Of a stretch of 64,000 nt of DNA, positions 54,396 through 63,350 are shown piece by piece. Positions within the stretch are counted from its first letter, which is position 1. Each line of letters begins with the position of its first letter. The position numbers and the translations under genes were made by a program. The stretch is from assembly GCF_900143065.1 (NCBI RefSeq), contig NZ_FRCX01000014.1, positions 62,001-126,000 of the forward strand, written 5' to 3'. This DNA comes from Duganella sacchari (GTDB taxonomy: Bacteria; Pseudomonadota; Gammaproteobacteria; Burkholderiales; Burkholderiaceae_D). The notes below the pieces were generated by a model. The model was not told the DNA's origin. It made no database searches and was given only the letters and a program-made list of their open reading frames with translations.

Positions 54396-56449
54396 TACGG
54401 TTTCTCCTGGGCTTGAGGGATGCGCACGACATCAATGCCGCTCAGCGCAAAGCGGCCACGGCCGCTGCTGAAGGCGCGGAACTCCACCATATCCAGCGTG
54501 TTGGGGGTGGTGAACTGCAGCGTGATGCGTTGTTTGCCGGCGGCTGCCACCGGCTGGCGTGCATGGACTTGGTGACCGGTCTGGGTGACCACGTCCACCA
54601 TGCCGAAATCGCCCTGGCCGTCGCCGCTGGCGTCGAGATCGAAGCTGACGGCATAGCTGCCGGCCGCCAGCATGCGCATCGGGCCGAAATGCAGCGCGCC
54701 CGCTTCGCCGGGCTGGGCGGTGATGACGCCGTCGGCAATGGTGCCGCGCTCGTGCAGCGTGTTGGCGTCCATGCGGTAGTGCACCGGCTGGCGCACGGTG
54801 TTGTCCCAGTTCGGCAATACTGCAGCCAGGTTGCGCGGGTAGATCAGGATGGTGGCGTCCTGGTAGTGCAGCACGCGCGGCTGGCCGGCATAGCTGGCCA
54901 GCAGGGGCTGGTTCAGATACTGCAGTTCGTGGTCGCGCACCACGAGGAAGGTCGGGCCCTGCCAGGCTGCCGGCGTGTACCAGCGGTTCGAGCTCAGCTT
55001 GCGGGTCGGCAGTGGCAGGCCACGCTCCAGCGAGACCGGGCGCATGCGTACCGCGCCGCTGCTCAGTACCGTGCTCTTGCCGGCGATCCAGAACGTGCCG
55101 TAGCCGTATTGCAGGCCTTGCTGCTTGAGGAAGTCGGTCAGCTCCAGATCCGGCGTCTTCAGGATCAGGCCGCGGCGCGGCAGGTGGCTGAATTCGTTGA
55201 ACGGGTACAGGTAGGAGCTTGGCGCGCTGGTGGCCAGCAGCGCGATGGCGGCCAGGCCGGCCGCGCGCGTCATCGGTTGTACGGCGCGGCGGTCCACCAT
55301 CAGGCCGACGAAGATCAGCAGCATGTACAGCAGCGACGGCACCAGGTAGCGCACCGAGGCGTCCGGCGAGCTCATGTCCGCTACCGAGGTGGCCACCATC
55401 ACGAACAGATTGGCGGCAAACGACACGGCGGCAAACACCACCACCAGCTGGCGCGGGCCACGGCGTGGCTGCAGCGCCTTGCACAGGCCCCACGGCAGCA
55501 GGCACACCAGCAGCAGTGCGCCGACCAGGCGCAGTGCCGCATAGGCGCCCTTCAGCGACGCCACCTTGCCGTCGGTGCGCGGGATGCCGTCGAACAGGCT
55601 GACAATGCCGTTCACCACGCCCAACAGGTTGTGCGCCATGCCGTCGAAATTCAGCCAGTGCATGTCGGTCAGGCCCTGGCTGCTGTTGACGCGGCTCAGT
55701 GTGTAGGCGCTCAGCAGCGTACCCGCCACCAGTCCCAGCAGCACCACGCCCATGGCTTGCGCCTGGCGCCATGCCACCGCGCGGCGCTCGTCGCGCGCGG
55801 CGCGCCACTCCAGCGCCTGTTGCACGGCGCCGCCGGCCAGCAGCGGCAGGCCATAGAACAGCAGCGCACGTTGCGGATTGGCCCAGAACACCAGCAGCGT
55901 CAGCACTGCGGTGGCGCCGGCCCACCACAGGCGCTTGCCGCCGCTGGCCTGGCTGAACGACCAGTAGGCATAGATCAGGAAGCAGGCCATGTAGTACATC
56001 GAGCCGTAAGCGGCCTGGCCGTAAATGTGCTCGGCCATGATCAGCGACATGCCGCCCGACACCACCAGCATGCCCAGCAGGCGCGCCAGACGGCTTTGCT
56101 CCAGCAGGCCGGTCAGCAGCCAGCTGCCGCACAGGATGAACGCGGCCGACACCAGATCGGACGCCACGTGCAGCAGATAGCCGTTATGGAAGAACGGCAG
56201 CAGCGGGATGATGAAGGTCTGGGTATAGAACACCCACAGGTCGTGGTTGACGTAGTTCCATTCGAGCGGGAAGTATTGGCCGGTCTCGTAGATTTCCTGC
56301 GCCAGCAAATTCTTGACGGCGGAGTCGGAGTGGTAGACCAACTGATAGTCCACCAGCAGATAAAACACCAGCAGCAGCAGATTGAGGCCGAGCAGTAATG
56401 GTAACCAGCGTCTGGTCAGCATCCCAGATTGAACCAGGCGTGGGAGCAT
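54395..56449 (-). CDS. large polytopic membrane protein, candidate GT-C-type glycosyltransferase
   Basis: About 680 residues. Roughly eleven helices (first near MLTRRWLPLLLGLNLLLLVF) hold periplasmic loops including YHSDSAVKNLLAQEIYETGQ, an acidic-rich first loop as in GT-C enzymes such as GtrC and PMT. The last 230 residues are soluble and look like a jelly-roll carbohydrate-binding module (SYAVSFDLDASGDGQGDFGM). The first-loop DS/E pattern suits a polyprenyl-phosphate sugar donor. It has no close named relative I recognise. A strong sigma-70 promoter lies inside the longer frame that starts at 56560, which supports a start at 56449 or 56422. Confidence 0.65.
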   Translation of the reverse strand: MLPRLVQSGMLTRRWLPLLLGLNLLLLVFYLLVDYQLVYHSDSAVKNLLAQEIYETGQYFPLEWNYVNHDLWVFYTQTFIIPLLPFFHNGYLLHVASDLVSAAFILCGSWLLTGLLEQSRLARLLGMLVVSGGMSLIMAEHIYGQAAYGSMYYMACFLIYAYWSFSQASGGKRLWWAGATAVLTLLVFWANPQRALLFYGLPLLAGGAVQQALEWRAARDERRAVAWRQAQAMGVVLLGLVAGTLLSAYTLSRVNSSQGLTDMHWLNFDGMAHNLLGVVNGIVSLFDGIPRTDGKVASLKGAYAALRLVGALLLVCLLPWGLCKALQPRRGPRQLVVVFAAVSFAANLFVMVATSVADMSSPDASVRYLVPSLLYMLLIFVGLMVDRRAVQPMTRAAGLAAIALLATSAPSSYLYPFNEFSHLPRRGLILKTPDLELTDFLKQQGLQYGYGTFWIAGKSTVLSSGAVRMRPVSLERGLPLPTRKLSSNRWYTPAAWQGPTFLVVRDHELQYLNQPLLASYAGQPRVLHYQDATILIYPRNLAAVLPNWDNTVRQPVHYRMDANTLHERGTIADGVITAQPGEAGALHFGPMRMLAAGSYAVSFDLDASGDGQGDFGMVDVVTQTGHQVHARQPVAAAGKQRITLQFTTPNTLDMVEFRAFSSGRGRFALSGIDVVRIPQAQEKP

Positions 56450-56483
56450 AGGCGTGAGGTAAAAATAGGTAAAAGTATCCGCC

Positions 56484-56512
56484 AGTATAAAGCACCATTG
56501 CGAAATCGGCAA
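56484..56512 (-). promoter_or_regulatory. sigma-70 promoter of the Fuc4NAc operon
   Basis: On the minus strand TTGCCG (56507-56512) and TATACT (56484-56489) are separated by exactly 17 bp. Transcription would start near 56476, about 27 bp before the ATG at 56449. Confidence 0.7.
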
Positions 56513-56627
56513 TTTGACGGTGTCTCTGCGGAGCGCGGGGAAAACCGCGCAAACCCGCATGGTTGCTGGCTTTGCGCGGCGCAGCCCGGTTGCGGGCCGG
56601 GCGCTTAAATTGTGATAATTTGTAAGC

Positions 56628-57827
56628 CTAAGGCAATTTCACCGGAGCGCGGCGATACCACCGGCCATCCACCACGCAAGCCAGCAACTGCGCCGTGCTG
56701 GCGGCCCAGTCCAGGCGCGGCATGCCGCCCGAAGCGGGCGCCTGGCCCTGCGCGTGCAGCGCCAGCCAGTCGGTGAGCGCGGTGGCCAGTTGTGCGCCGT
56801 CGTCGGCGTGGAAATACCAGGCGTGCTGGCCGCCCACTTCGCGGAACACGGCCAGGTCGCGCGCCACCACGGGCAGGCCGTGCTGGGCCGCTTCGATCAG
56901 CGGCAAGCCATAACCCTCGCCCTGCGAGGCGGCCAGCAGGGCGCTGCTGTGCTGGTACAAATGCAGCAGCAATTCGTCGCTGGCGCGCTCCAGCCAGAAC
57001 AGGCGGCGACCTTGTTCCGGGTGCGCGCGCAGGCGCTCCGCCAGCGCTTCCATGCGCCAGCCGGGCTTGCCGACGATGACCAGGTTCAGATCCTGTTCCT
57101 GCTGCCACAGCTGTTCGAACGCCTCCAGCACCTGGCCCTGCATCTTGCGCGGTTCCAGCGTGCCGACCATGAGCAGCGTCGGCCGCTGCGCCAGCAACGG
57201 CAGCAGTGCCGCCTCGCTGGTGCTGATGCCGCTACTGGGCAGCGTGGCAGCCAGGTCGGCGCCCAGTGCGGCGCAGCCGATCTGCAGCGCTTGCGCGCGC
57301 TGCGGCGGATGCTCGTCCAGCCACGCCAGCAGGTCGTCGGCGGTGGCGTAGGAATTGCAGATCAGGCCATCGGCCAGCGCGGCCACCGCGTGCAGCCAGT
57401 GGCCGAAGGCGATCGCCAGGCCGTCGACAAACCACGCCGGCTGGCGCACCGGCAGCAGGTCGTAGACCATGAAGTACAGGCGTACCCCATGCTGGCGCAA
57501 GCTGGCCAGCACGGCCTGGTTGCGCACCACGCTTTCGATGCTGAGGTCGATACCGACGAACAGGTCGCCTGGGCGCACCTGCAGCGGGGTGTCCGCACCG
57601 GCGGCGGCCGCCACATAGCGCGCCTGGCCGGCGTCATCGGTTTCGGTGCCGGCGTAGGCATAGTAGCCGCCGGCGTCGTACACCGCCCGCACCTGGTAGC
57701 CGGCCGGCGGCGCGGCCAGCAGGGTTTGCAGCATGCCGCGCACCACGCGCTGGATGCCGGAGCGGGCGTCATGCCGCACCAGCTCCGACAGGTCGACCAG
57801 CAATTGCGGCATTGCCTCAGTGTGCAT
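56628..57827 (-). CDS. family 4 glycosyltransferase (399 aa)
   Basis: The protein has an N-terminal acceptor domain (MPQLLVDLSELVRHDARSGI, with RVVRGMLQTLLAAPPAGYQV) and a nucleotide-sugar domain ending in LLAASQGEGYGLPLIEAAQH, with the GT4 EGYGLPLIE motif and VGTLEPRKMQGQVLEAFEQL before it. The SGIQRVVRGM element is typical of mannosyl- or rhamnosyl-transferases of this cell-surface group. It overlaps the 985-residue transferase by 11 bp and ends the upstream operon, 116 bp before the next promoter. Confidence 0.85.
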   Translation of the reverse strand: MHTEAMPQLLVDLSELVRHDARSGIQRVVRGMLQTLLAAPPAGYQVRAVYDAGGYYAYAGTETDDAGQARYVAAAAGADTPLQVRPGDLFVGIDLSIESVVRNQAVLASLRQHGVRLYFMVYDLLPVRQPAWFVDGLAIAFGHWLHAVAALADGLICNSYATADDLLAWLDEHPPQRAQALQIGCAALGADLAATLPSSGISTSEAALLPLLAQRPTLLMVGTLEPRKMQGQVLEAFEQLWQQEQDLNLVIVGKPGWRMEALAERLRAHPEQGRRLFWLERASDELLLHLYQHSSALLAASQGEGYGLPLIEAAQHGLPVVARDLAVFREVGGQHAWYFHADDGAQLATALTDWLALHAQGQAPASGGMPRLDWAASTAQLLACVVDGRWYRRAPVKLP

Positions 57828-60774
57828 CGGCAGTCCCTTCGGCGGCGGTGCTGACGGCGGTCGCGGCGGTCAGTGCGGCGTGCTCCGGCGGCAGCAGCGC
57901 CGCCAGGTCGGCTTGCGCCAGCACGGTGACGCCACGGTTGTGCAGCCATTGCGGCGGTGTCGCGCCGGCCAGCACCAGCAGGCTGTCACGCTGCTTGATG
58001 TCGGCGACGGCGTCATCCAGCACCATGTCGCTGCGGCCGATCAGCGCCAGCGTCTTGCTGCGCGCGTACTGGTAGTACTCGTCGATGCGCAGCACCGGTT
58101 CCACGCGGTAGCCGGCCGGCGCCGCCTGCAGCAGGGCCAGCAGCACAGCCTGGGCGGCGCTGTCGTGGTCGATATCGCTGATGTCCACCAGCAGCTGCGG
58201 CACGCCGGCGGTTGGCGTGTTGGCGGCCAGCGCGGTCACCACCTTGACGAAGTCGTGCTCGGTCGGGGTGGCGCTGACGCTGATCTCGCCCAGGCGGCGC
58301 ATCAGCGTGTCGTACTGGGTACGCGGGCTGTGGCGGGCAAAGTGTTCGATGGCGTCGTGGTAGGCGGCGCCAATTGCGGCCGGGTGGTGCACACGCTGCA
58401 TGTACTCGGCCGCGCGCTCGACCAGTGCGCGGGTGCGCTCCGGCGCATCGCGCAGCTGGATGATGGCGGCGCTGAGTTCCTCGTCGCTGAATTCGTCGGG
58501 CAGCTTGACCACCACGTGGTCCGGCATTTCGGCGGCCGAACCGTGGGCGTTGATGATGGTCGGCAGGCGGTAGGCCATGCTGTCAAGGATGGTGCCGGAC
58601 GTCTCGCCGCGCGAGCGGCTGCGCAGCTGCACCGCGCAGTCGGCCGCCGCCAGGTAGGTGCGGAACATCTCCATTGAGACAAAGCCGGTGATCTGCACAT
58701 TGTGCTGGCCCGCCATGCGCGCGGCCAGCGCGTCGCCGAACGGACCGACATTGTTTTCGCCGACGAACACCAGGCGGCTGTTGACGTCCTGCGCCAGCGT
58801 CGAGTTGAGCCAGGCTTCGAGGATTTTCTCGTTGCACTTGGTGATGGCGATGAGGCCGAAGGAACACACGAGGAAGTCGTCGTCGCTCAGGCCCAGCTGG
58901 GCGCGCGCGGCGGCGCGGTCGAGCGGACCGGGCAGGGCGCGCAGCAGCGGGATGTAGCGCCAGTCGGCCGCCGCATCGGCGCCATACCAGCGCGCCGCCA
59001 GTTGCTGCGAATAGCGCGAGTGGGTGATGATGCCGCGGGCGTGATCGAGCACCGCACGGTTGCACGGATAGTGGTAGAACGACGCTTCGCGGCCCTGTTC
59101 GAGTTCCTCGATCAGCGCCTGGTAGCCGTGCGACTCGTACAGCATGCGCGCGTAGGCGTTGAGCTCGTGCTTGAGCGAGGACAGGTAGTGCGCCGCACCG
59201 CTCAGGTAGAAATCGTGCAGCACCACCACGCCTGGGTGGCGTTGCAGCAGGCCGAACATGTGGGCGTGGAAACCGGAATTGCCAAAGTGGTACAGCACGC
59301 GGTCATAGCGGCTGGCATTGGCCTCGAACCAGTCGACGCTGCGCACCGGGAAGTTGGACAACAGCCAGCCGGCTTCCACTTCCTGCTGCTGCACCACCAC
59401 TTCGATGTCGTAGTAGCGCGCCAGTTCCGGCAGCAGTTCGGCGCTCTGGTCGGCCACGCCGGTGCGCTCGGGCGGCAGCGGCGACACATAGGCCAGGCGC
59501 GGCCGTGGCGCCGAGACCGGCACCGCCGGCACTTGCACGCGGGCGGCGTCCTGGCGGCGCGCGTGCTGCTGTTCAAATGCGGCCAGGGTTTTCTGTGCGC
59601 TGGCGTCCCACGAGAATTGCTTGCATTGCTCCAGGCCGTGCGCGCGCAGCACGTTGGCAAAGTCCGGCTGCTGGATCACCTGCAGCATCTTGTCGCGGAT
59701 TGCGGTGACCTTGGTCGGGTCGAACATGGCGTCGGCGCGGCCCAGCACTTCGGGAATGCTGCTGTTGTTGGAGCCGATCACGGGCACGCCGCAGGACATG
59801 GCTTCCAGCACCGGCAGGCCGAAGCCTTCCTGCAGCGACGGGAACACGAACAGGTCGGTCAGGTTGTACAGCGACACCAGGTCGTCGTCCGGCACAAAGC
59901 CGGTCAGCACCAGTTCGTCCGGTGCCAGGCGGAAGCTGGACGCCAGCGCCTGCAGGCGCAGACGGTCGTGGTCGGGCACATTACACACCACGGCCAGCTG
60001 GTGCGCCGCGCGCACCGGTCCCGGCAGCAGCGAGTAGGCCTCGATCAGGCCCTCGATATTCTTGCGGTAGTCGATGCCGCCCGTGTACATGATGTATTTG
60101 CGCTTGAGGCCGTAGCGCTCGCGCAGCGCCAGTTCGGCTTCGGCCGACAGGCGGCGCGGGACGAAGATGTCGTCCACCGCCGACGAGATATTCGCCACCT
60201 GGTGGTCGGGCAGCTGCAGCGCGTCCATGGCTTCCTGCTTGGAGTGGCCGGAAATGGCCAGCAGCAGTTCGGCGTTCTTCAGGCTTTGCAGCTTGCGGTA
60301 GTACCAGCTGGCCACCTGCGGGTCGGCCAGGTAAGGGCCTTTGCGGATCAGCGGAATCAGGTCGTACAGCGTGACGGCGGTATCGAAGCGGTTGCGGCTG
60401 TGCATGACCGAGACGCAGATGTCTTCGCCCACGCCTTCAAACAGGCTGGAGATGTGCACCACGTCCGGCTTCAGGCTGGCCAGAAAGTGTTCACGCAGCT
60501 GCTCGGCGGCGTGCAGGCGCCAGTGGTTCTGCGCCTGGTGCTCATAGATCGGCCCCGGCAGTTCGTAGGCGTGGATCTGCTCTTGCGGCATGAGTTCGCC
60601 CAGGGTCTGGCGCAGGCGCGTCACGCTGTCCGGGAAGCGGTTGTTGAGCACGATGTGCAGGTCGTGGCCGCCGGCGCGCTTGAGCATGGCTTGCAGCAGC
60701 GCCATGGAATAGCGGCCGATGCCGCGGTGTGTGCTGGAACCCTGGCAGGCTTGCAGGTCAATTACGATACGCAT
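57817..60774 (-). CDS. dual-domain family 4 glycosyltransferase with extra C-terminal segment (985 aa)
   Basis: Two complete GT4 modules are visible. The first spans about 1-400 (MRIVIDLQACQGSSTHRGIG to EGFGLPVLEAMSCGVPVIG), the second about 430-830 (RLAYVSPLPPERTGVADQSA to RGETSGTILDSMAYRLPTI). The final 128 residues (from VPQLLVDISDIDHDSAAQAV) resemble the N-terminal acceptor domain of the neighbouring 399-residue transferase. The two catalytic modules suggest alternating linkages, as in WbdA-type polymerases of ABC-dependent O-antigens. Confidence 0.85.
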   Translation of the reverse strand: MRIVIDLQACQGSSTHRGIGRYSMALLQAMLKRAGGHDLHIVLNNRFPDSVTRLRQTLGELMPQEQIHAYELPGPIYEHQAQNHWRLHAAEQLREHFLASLKPDVVHISSLFEGVGEDICVSVMHSRNRFDTAVTLYDLIPLIRKGPYLADPQVASWYYRKLQSLKNAELLLAISGHSKQEAMDALQLPDHQVANISSAVDDIFVPRRLSAEAELALRERYGLKRKYIMYTGGIDYRKNIEGLIEAYSLLPGPVRAAHQLAVVCNVPDHDRLRLQALASSFRLAPDELVLTGFVPDDDLVSLYNLTDLFVFPSLQEGFGLPVLEAMSCGVPVIGSNNSSIPEVLGRADAMFDPTKVTAIRDKMLQVIQQPDFANVLRAHGLEQCKQFSWDASAQKTLAAFEQQHARRQDAARVQVPAVPVSAPRPRLAYVSPLPPERTGVADQSAELLPELARYYDIEVVVQQQEVEAGWLLSNFPVRSVDWFEANASRYDRVLYHFGNSGFHAHMFGLLQRHPGVVVLHDFYLSGAAHYLSSLKHELNAYARMLYESHGYQALIEELEQGREASFYHYPCNRAVLDHARGIITHSRYSQQLAARWYGADAAADWRYIPLLRALPGPLDRAAARAQLGLSDDDFLVCSFGLIAITKCNEKILEAWLNSTLAQDVNSRLVFVGENNVGPFGDALAARMAGQHNVQITGFVSMEMFRTYLAAADCAVQLRSRSRGETSGTILDSMAYRLPTIINAHGSAAEMPDHVVVKLPDEFSDEELSAAIIQLRDAPERTRALVERAAEYMQRVHHPAAIGAAYHDAIEHFARHSPRTQYDTLMRRLGEISVSATPTEHDFVKVVTALAANTPTAGVPQLLVDISDIDHDSAAQAVLLALLQAAPAGYRVEPVLRIDEYYQYARSKTLALIGRSDMVLDDAVADIKQRDSLLVLAGATPPQWLHNRGVTVLAQADLAALLPPEHAALTAATAVSTAAEGTADAH

Positions 60775-60792
60775 GGGAGGGACTCGCGAAGA

Positions 60793-62121
60793 TCAGGAGT
60801 GAGGCGCGGCGCGGCGCAGGTCGGCAAACATGCGGCGCGCGGCGTCCGGAAGCTGGTTGAGGTCAGGCGGCAGGGCGACGTCTTCCGCCGGCGCGGTCTT
60901 GGCGCGCAGGTACAGCTTGATGGCCAGCGCACGCAGGAACGGCACGCGCATCAGCGCGCGGCGCAGGAAGAACGACAGGCGCGGACGCGCGAGCACATAA
61001 CGCACCATGGCGCCCAGCAGCCGCTTGATCCGGCGCAGCACGCCATTGACCAGACGGCGCGGCAGGCGCCGCAGCCAGCCCGGGGCGCTGCTCAGCATCA
61101 TGCTGCCCTGGCGCAGCGGACGCGTGATGCGCCACGACAGGCTGGCCAGCAGCGCTGCCTCGCGCGCTTCGACCGCTTGCACCAGCGCCTGTTCGTTGAC
61201 GAGCCGCTGGTCCATGATGGCGCGCTGTTCCAGGTAGTGCTGGCGGTCGTGTTCAAGACGGCCGGCCTGTTCCTCGACCATGCCGCGTACCTGGTTCAGT
61301 TCGCGGGACAGCTCGTCGGCGCGCGCGCGCTGCTGTTCCAGCTGGCCGTATTTGTGCTTCCACTCGGCCACGTGGGCCTGGGCCCAGGTGCGCGAGGTAG
61401 CGGCTTCCGCTTCGGCCGCCGCAGTGCGTTGCTGCCACACGGTCAGCGGGAAGCTGTGGGGGTGGCCTTCGGCCAGGATGTAACCGTCGTCCGGATTTGG
61501 CGGCAGTTGCAGCGCGGCGGCCAGCGCCGCCTGTTGCGGCGCAACATAGTACTGCTTCCAGCCGTCCTGATAGGCCAGCGTGTAGCCGGCTGCCTGCAGT
61601 GCCGGCTGGGTGGCGCCGGCGCGCGCGCGCAGCACCACCAGCCATGGCTGCCAGCGCTGCAGGTCAAAGCCGGCCAGCGCGGCGGCCGGATCGGCCATGC
61701 CCAGGTGGACGAAATGCAGCGGGCCTTGCAGGTGCTCGGCGCATACCTGGTCCAGCGTGCGCAGCGCGGCCTGGCGCAGCACCACGTCCTGGCCCTGCGC
61801 GCGGTATGCCTCGGCCTGCACGGCGTCCAGCGTCGACAGCGGCGTGTTGGGCACTTCGTAGAAATCGGCCGTGCCTTCGGCCGCAGCGGCGGCCAGTTGC
61901 AGGTTGATGTCGGCCGGGCGCGCGATGCGCAACTGGCGCAGCGGCGTGTAGGCCGGTTCCAGATTGATGCCGTGCCAGCCGCGTTCATAGAACAGCTGCG
62001 TGGCCGAACCGGCCAGCGGGTCGCCGGCGCCGACGTCGAGGTACTGGCCGTGCGCGATCTGGCGCAGCGCGCGCCACAGCATCAGGTCTTCGAAATGGGC
62101 GGCGTAGGATATCAGGCGCAT
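60793..62121 (-). CDS. FkbM-type methyltransferase with coiled-coil, possible chain-capping ruler
   Basis: This 442-residue protein has an N-terminal SAM-binding domain (YLDVGAGDP at 27-35, GWHGINLEPA at 48-57, LSTLDAVQ region) of FkbM type. A heptad-rich segment follows (about 229-328, such as LEQQRARADELSRELNQVRG), then SWRITRPLR at 329-337 and a basic, hydrophobic C-terminus suited to membrane contact. The methyltransferase, rod and membrane-tail order is like WbdD of E. coli O8/O9a, which caps the glycan and sets its length. It sits directly after wzt in the operon. Confidence 0.78.
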   Translation of the reverse strand: MRLISYAAHFEDLMLWRALRQIAHGQYLDVGAGDPLAGSATQLFYERGWHGINLEPAYTPLRQLRIARPADINLQLAAAAAEGTADFYEVPNTPLSTLDAVQAEAYRAQGQDVVLRQAALRTLDQVCAEHLQGPLHFVHLGMADPAAALAGFDLQRWQPWLVVLRARAGATQPALQAAGYTLAYQDGWKQYYVAPQQAALAAALQLPPNPDDGYILAEGHPHSFPLTVWQQRTAAAEAEAATSRTWAQAHVAEWKHKYGQLEQQRARADELSRELNQVRGMVEEQAGRLEHDRQHYLEQRAIMDQRLVNEQALVQAVEAREAALLASLSWRITRPLRQGSMMLSSAPGWLRRLPRRLVNGVLRRIKRLLGAMVRYVLARPRLSFFLRRALMRVPFLRALAIKLYLRAKTAPAEDVALPPDLNQLPDAARRMFADLRRAAPHS

Positions 62122-63350
62122 GGCGCGTCTCCGTGGTCGATCGCTATTTCCGGATCGAGCCAGGTGCAGCCCTCGAAATAGCTGTGTTTCAGGTTCATCA
62201 CTTCAAACACCAGCGCCAGGTCGCGCCACTCGTAGTTGGCGGTCAGGTGGTTGTCGCTACTGTGCAGCGCGGTGGCCACCGAGTAGCTGCCTGGCCCCAG
62301 GTTGAGCGGGAAGCTGGCGCGCACCGTCAGGCGCTGGCCGGCGCGCAGGTTGGTCAGCGGCTTGAGCTTGTGGAAGGTGTTGGTGCCAAAGATGTTCTGT
62401 CCCAGGCGGTCCTTGATGCGGTAGCCCAGCGTCATTTCCGGCAGGTCGTCGTGGATCGCCACGCGCATTTCCAGCGTGACGTTGGTGCCGGTGCCGTGCA
62501 CCTCGGCTGGTTCGCCGTCGTCCTTGAGCAGGGCGACGTGTTCCACCGTGGCCTGGCCGGTGCCGGAAATGGTCTGCACCTTGCCGCTGTCGAGCGTTTC
62601 CTGGCGCACGTTGTCGCCTTCGCGTTCGGCCAGCATGGCGTTGTACAGGTCCATGATTTCTTCGGGCGTGCCTTCCTTGCTGACGCGGCCGCGGTCGAGC
62701 AGGATGGCGCGGTCGCATACCGACTGGATCGCGCCTTTGTCGTGCGAGACGATCAGCAAGGTGGTGCCTTCGGCGCGGAAGCCGCGGATGCGCTCAAAGC
62801 TCTTGTGCTGGAAGTAGGCGTCGCCCACCGACAGCGCCTCATCGACGATGAGCACGTCGGGACGGCGCGCGGTGGCCACGCTGAACGCCAGGCGCATCTG
62901 CATGCCGCTCGAATACACGCGCACCGGCTGATCGATGTATTCGCCGATTTCGGCAAACGCTTCGATCTCGGGCATCAGGCGGTCCAGTTCGTCCACAGTC
63001 AGGCCCAGCAGCTGGCCGGCCATGTAGCAGTTCTGGCGGCCCGTGAAGTCGGGGTGAAAGCCCATGCCCAGTTCCAGCATGGCGGCCACGCGGCCATTGA
63101 TGGTGACGCTGCCGGTGCTGGGCGCCACGGTGCCCGTGATCAGCTTGAGCAGCGTGCTCTTGCCGGCGCCGTTGATGCCGATGATGCCCAGCGCCTGGCC
63201 GGGTGCGACTGCAAAGCTGATGTCCTTGAGGACCCAGATGGTTTCGTGGCGCGGCCGCGACGGCATCAGCCATTCGAGCAGGCGGGCGCGGTGGCTGTGG
63301 TAGCGGCGGTAAGCCTTGCCCAGATGATTTACGCGGATGCTGCCGTTCAC
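62112..63350 (-). CDS. wzt: ABC transporter ATP-binding protein Wzt with glycan-binding domain
   Basis: This 412-residue protein powers export of a polysaccharide across the inner membrane. The ABC domain (1-250) shows Walker A GINGAGKST (58-66), signature YSSGMQMRLAF, Walker B DVLIVDE and the switch histidine in VSHD. The C-terminal domain (about 265-405, with NVTLEMRVAIHDDLPEMTLG and GIxF-like GQNIFGTNT) is the Wzt_C beta-sandwich that recognises the modified chain end. GTG at 63350 is chosen because it overlaps the wzm stop as GTGA. Confidence 0.92.
   Translation of the reverse strand: MNGSIRVNHLGKAYRRYHSHRARLLEWLMPSRPRHETIWVLKDISFAVAPGQALGIIGINGAGKSTLLKLITGTVAPSTGSVTINGRVAAMLELGMGFHPDFTGRQNCYMAGQLLGLTVDELDRLMPEIEAFAEIGEYIDQPVRVYSSGMQMRLAFSVATARRPDVLIVDEALSVGDAYFQHKSFERIRGFRAEGTTLLIVSHDKGAIQSVCDRAILLDRGRVSKEGTPEEIMDLYNAMLAEREGDNVRQETLDSGKVQTISGTGQATVEHVALLKDDGEPAEVHGTGTNVTLEMRVAIHDDLPEMTLGYRIKDRLGQNIFGTNTFHKLKPLTNLRAGQRLTVRASFPLNLGPGSYSVATALHSSDNHLTANYEWRDLALVFEVMNLKHSYFEGCTWLDPEIAIDHGDAPCA

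Noticed and set aside
51232-56449. A complete enterobacterial common antigen locus
   Set aside because: Only RffA and WecD-like genes are present; WecA, WecB, WecC, WecF, WecG, WzyE and WzxE are not, and the neighbouring parts are ArnC- and SMR-like.
58702-62181. 1159-residue plus-strand frame opposite the glycosyltransferase genes
   Set aside because: It spans three real minus-strand genes and their junctions, and its composition is that of a reversed GC-rich gene.
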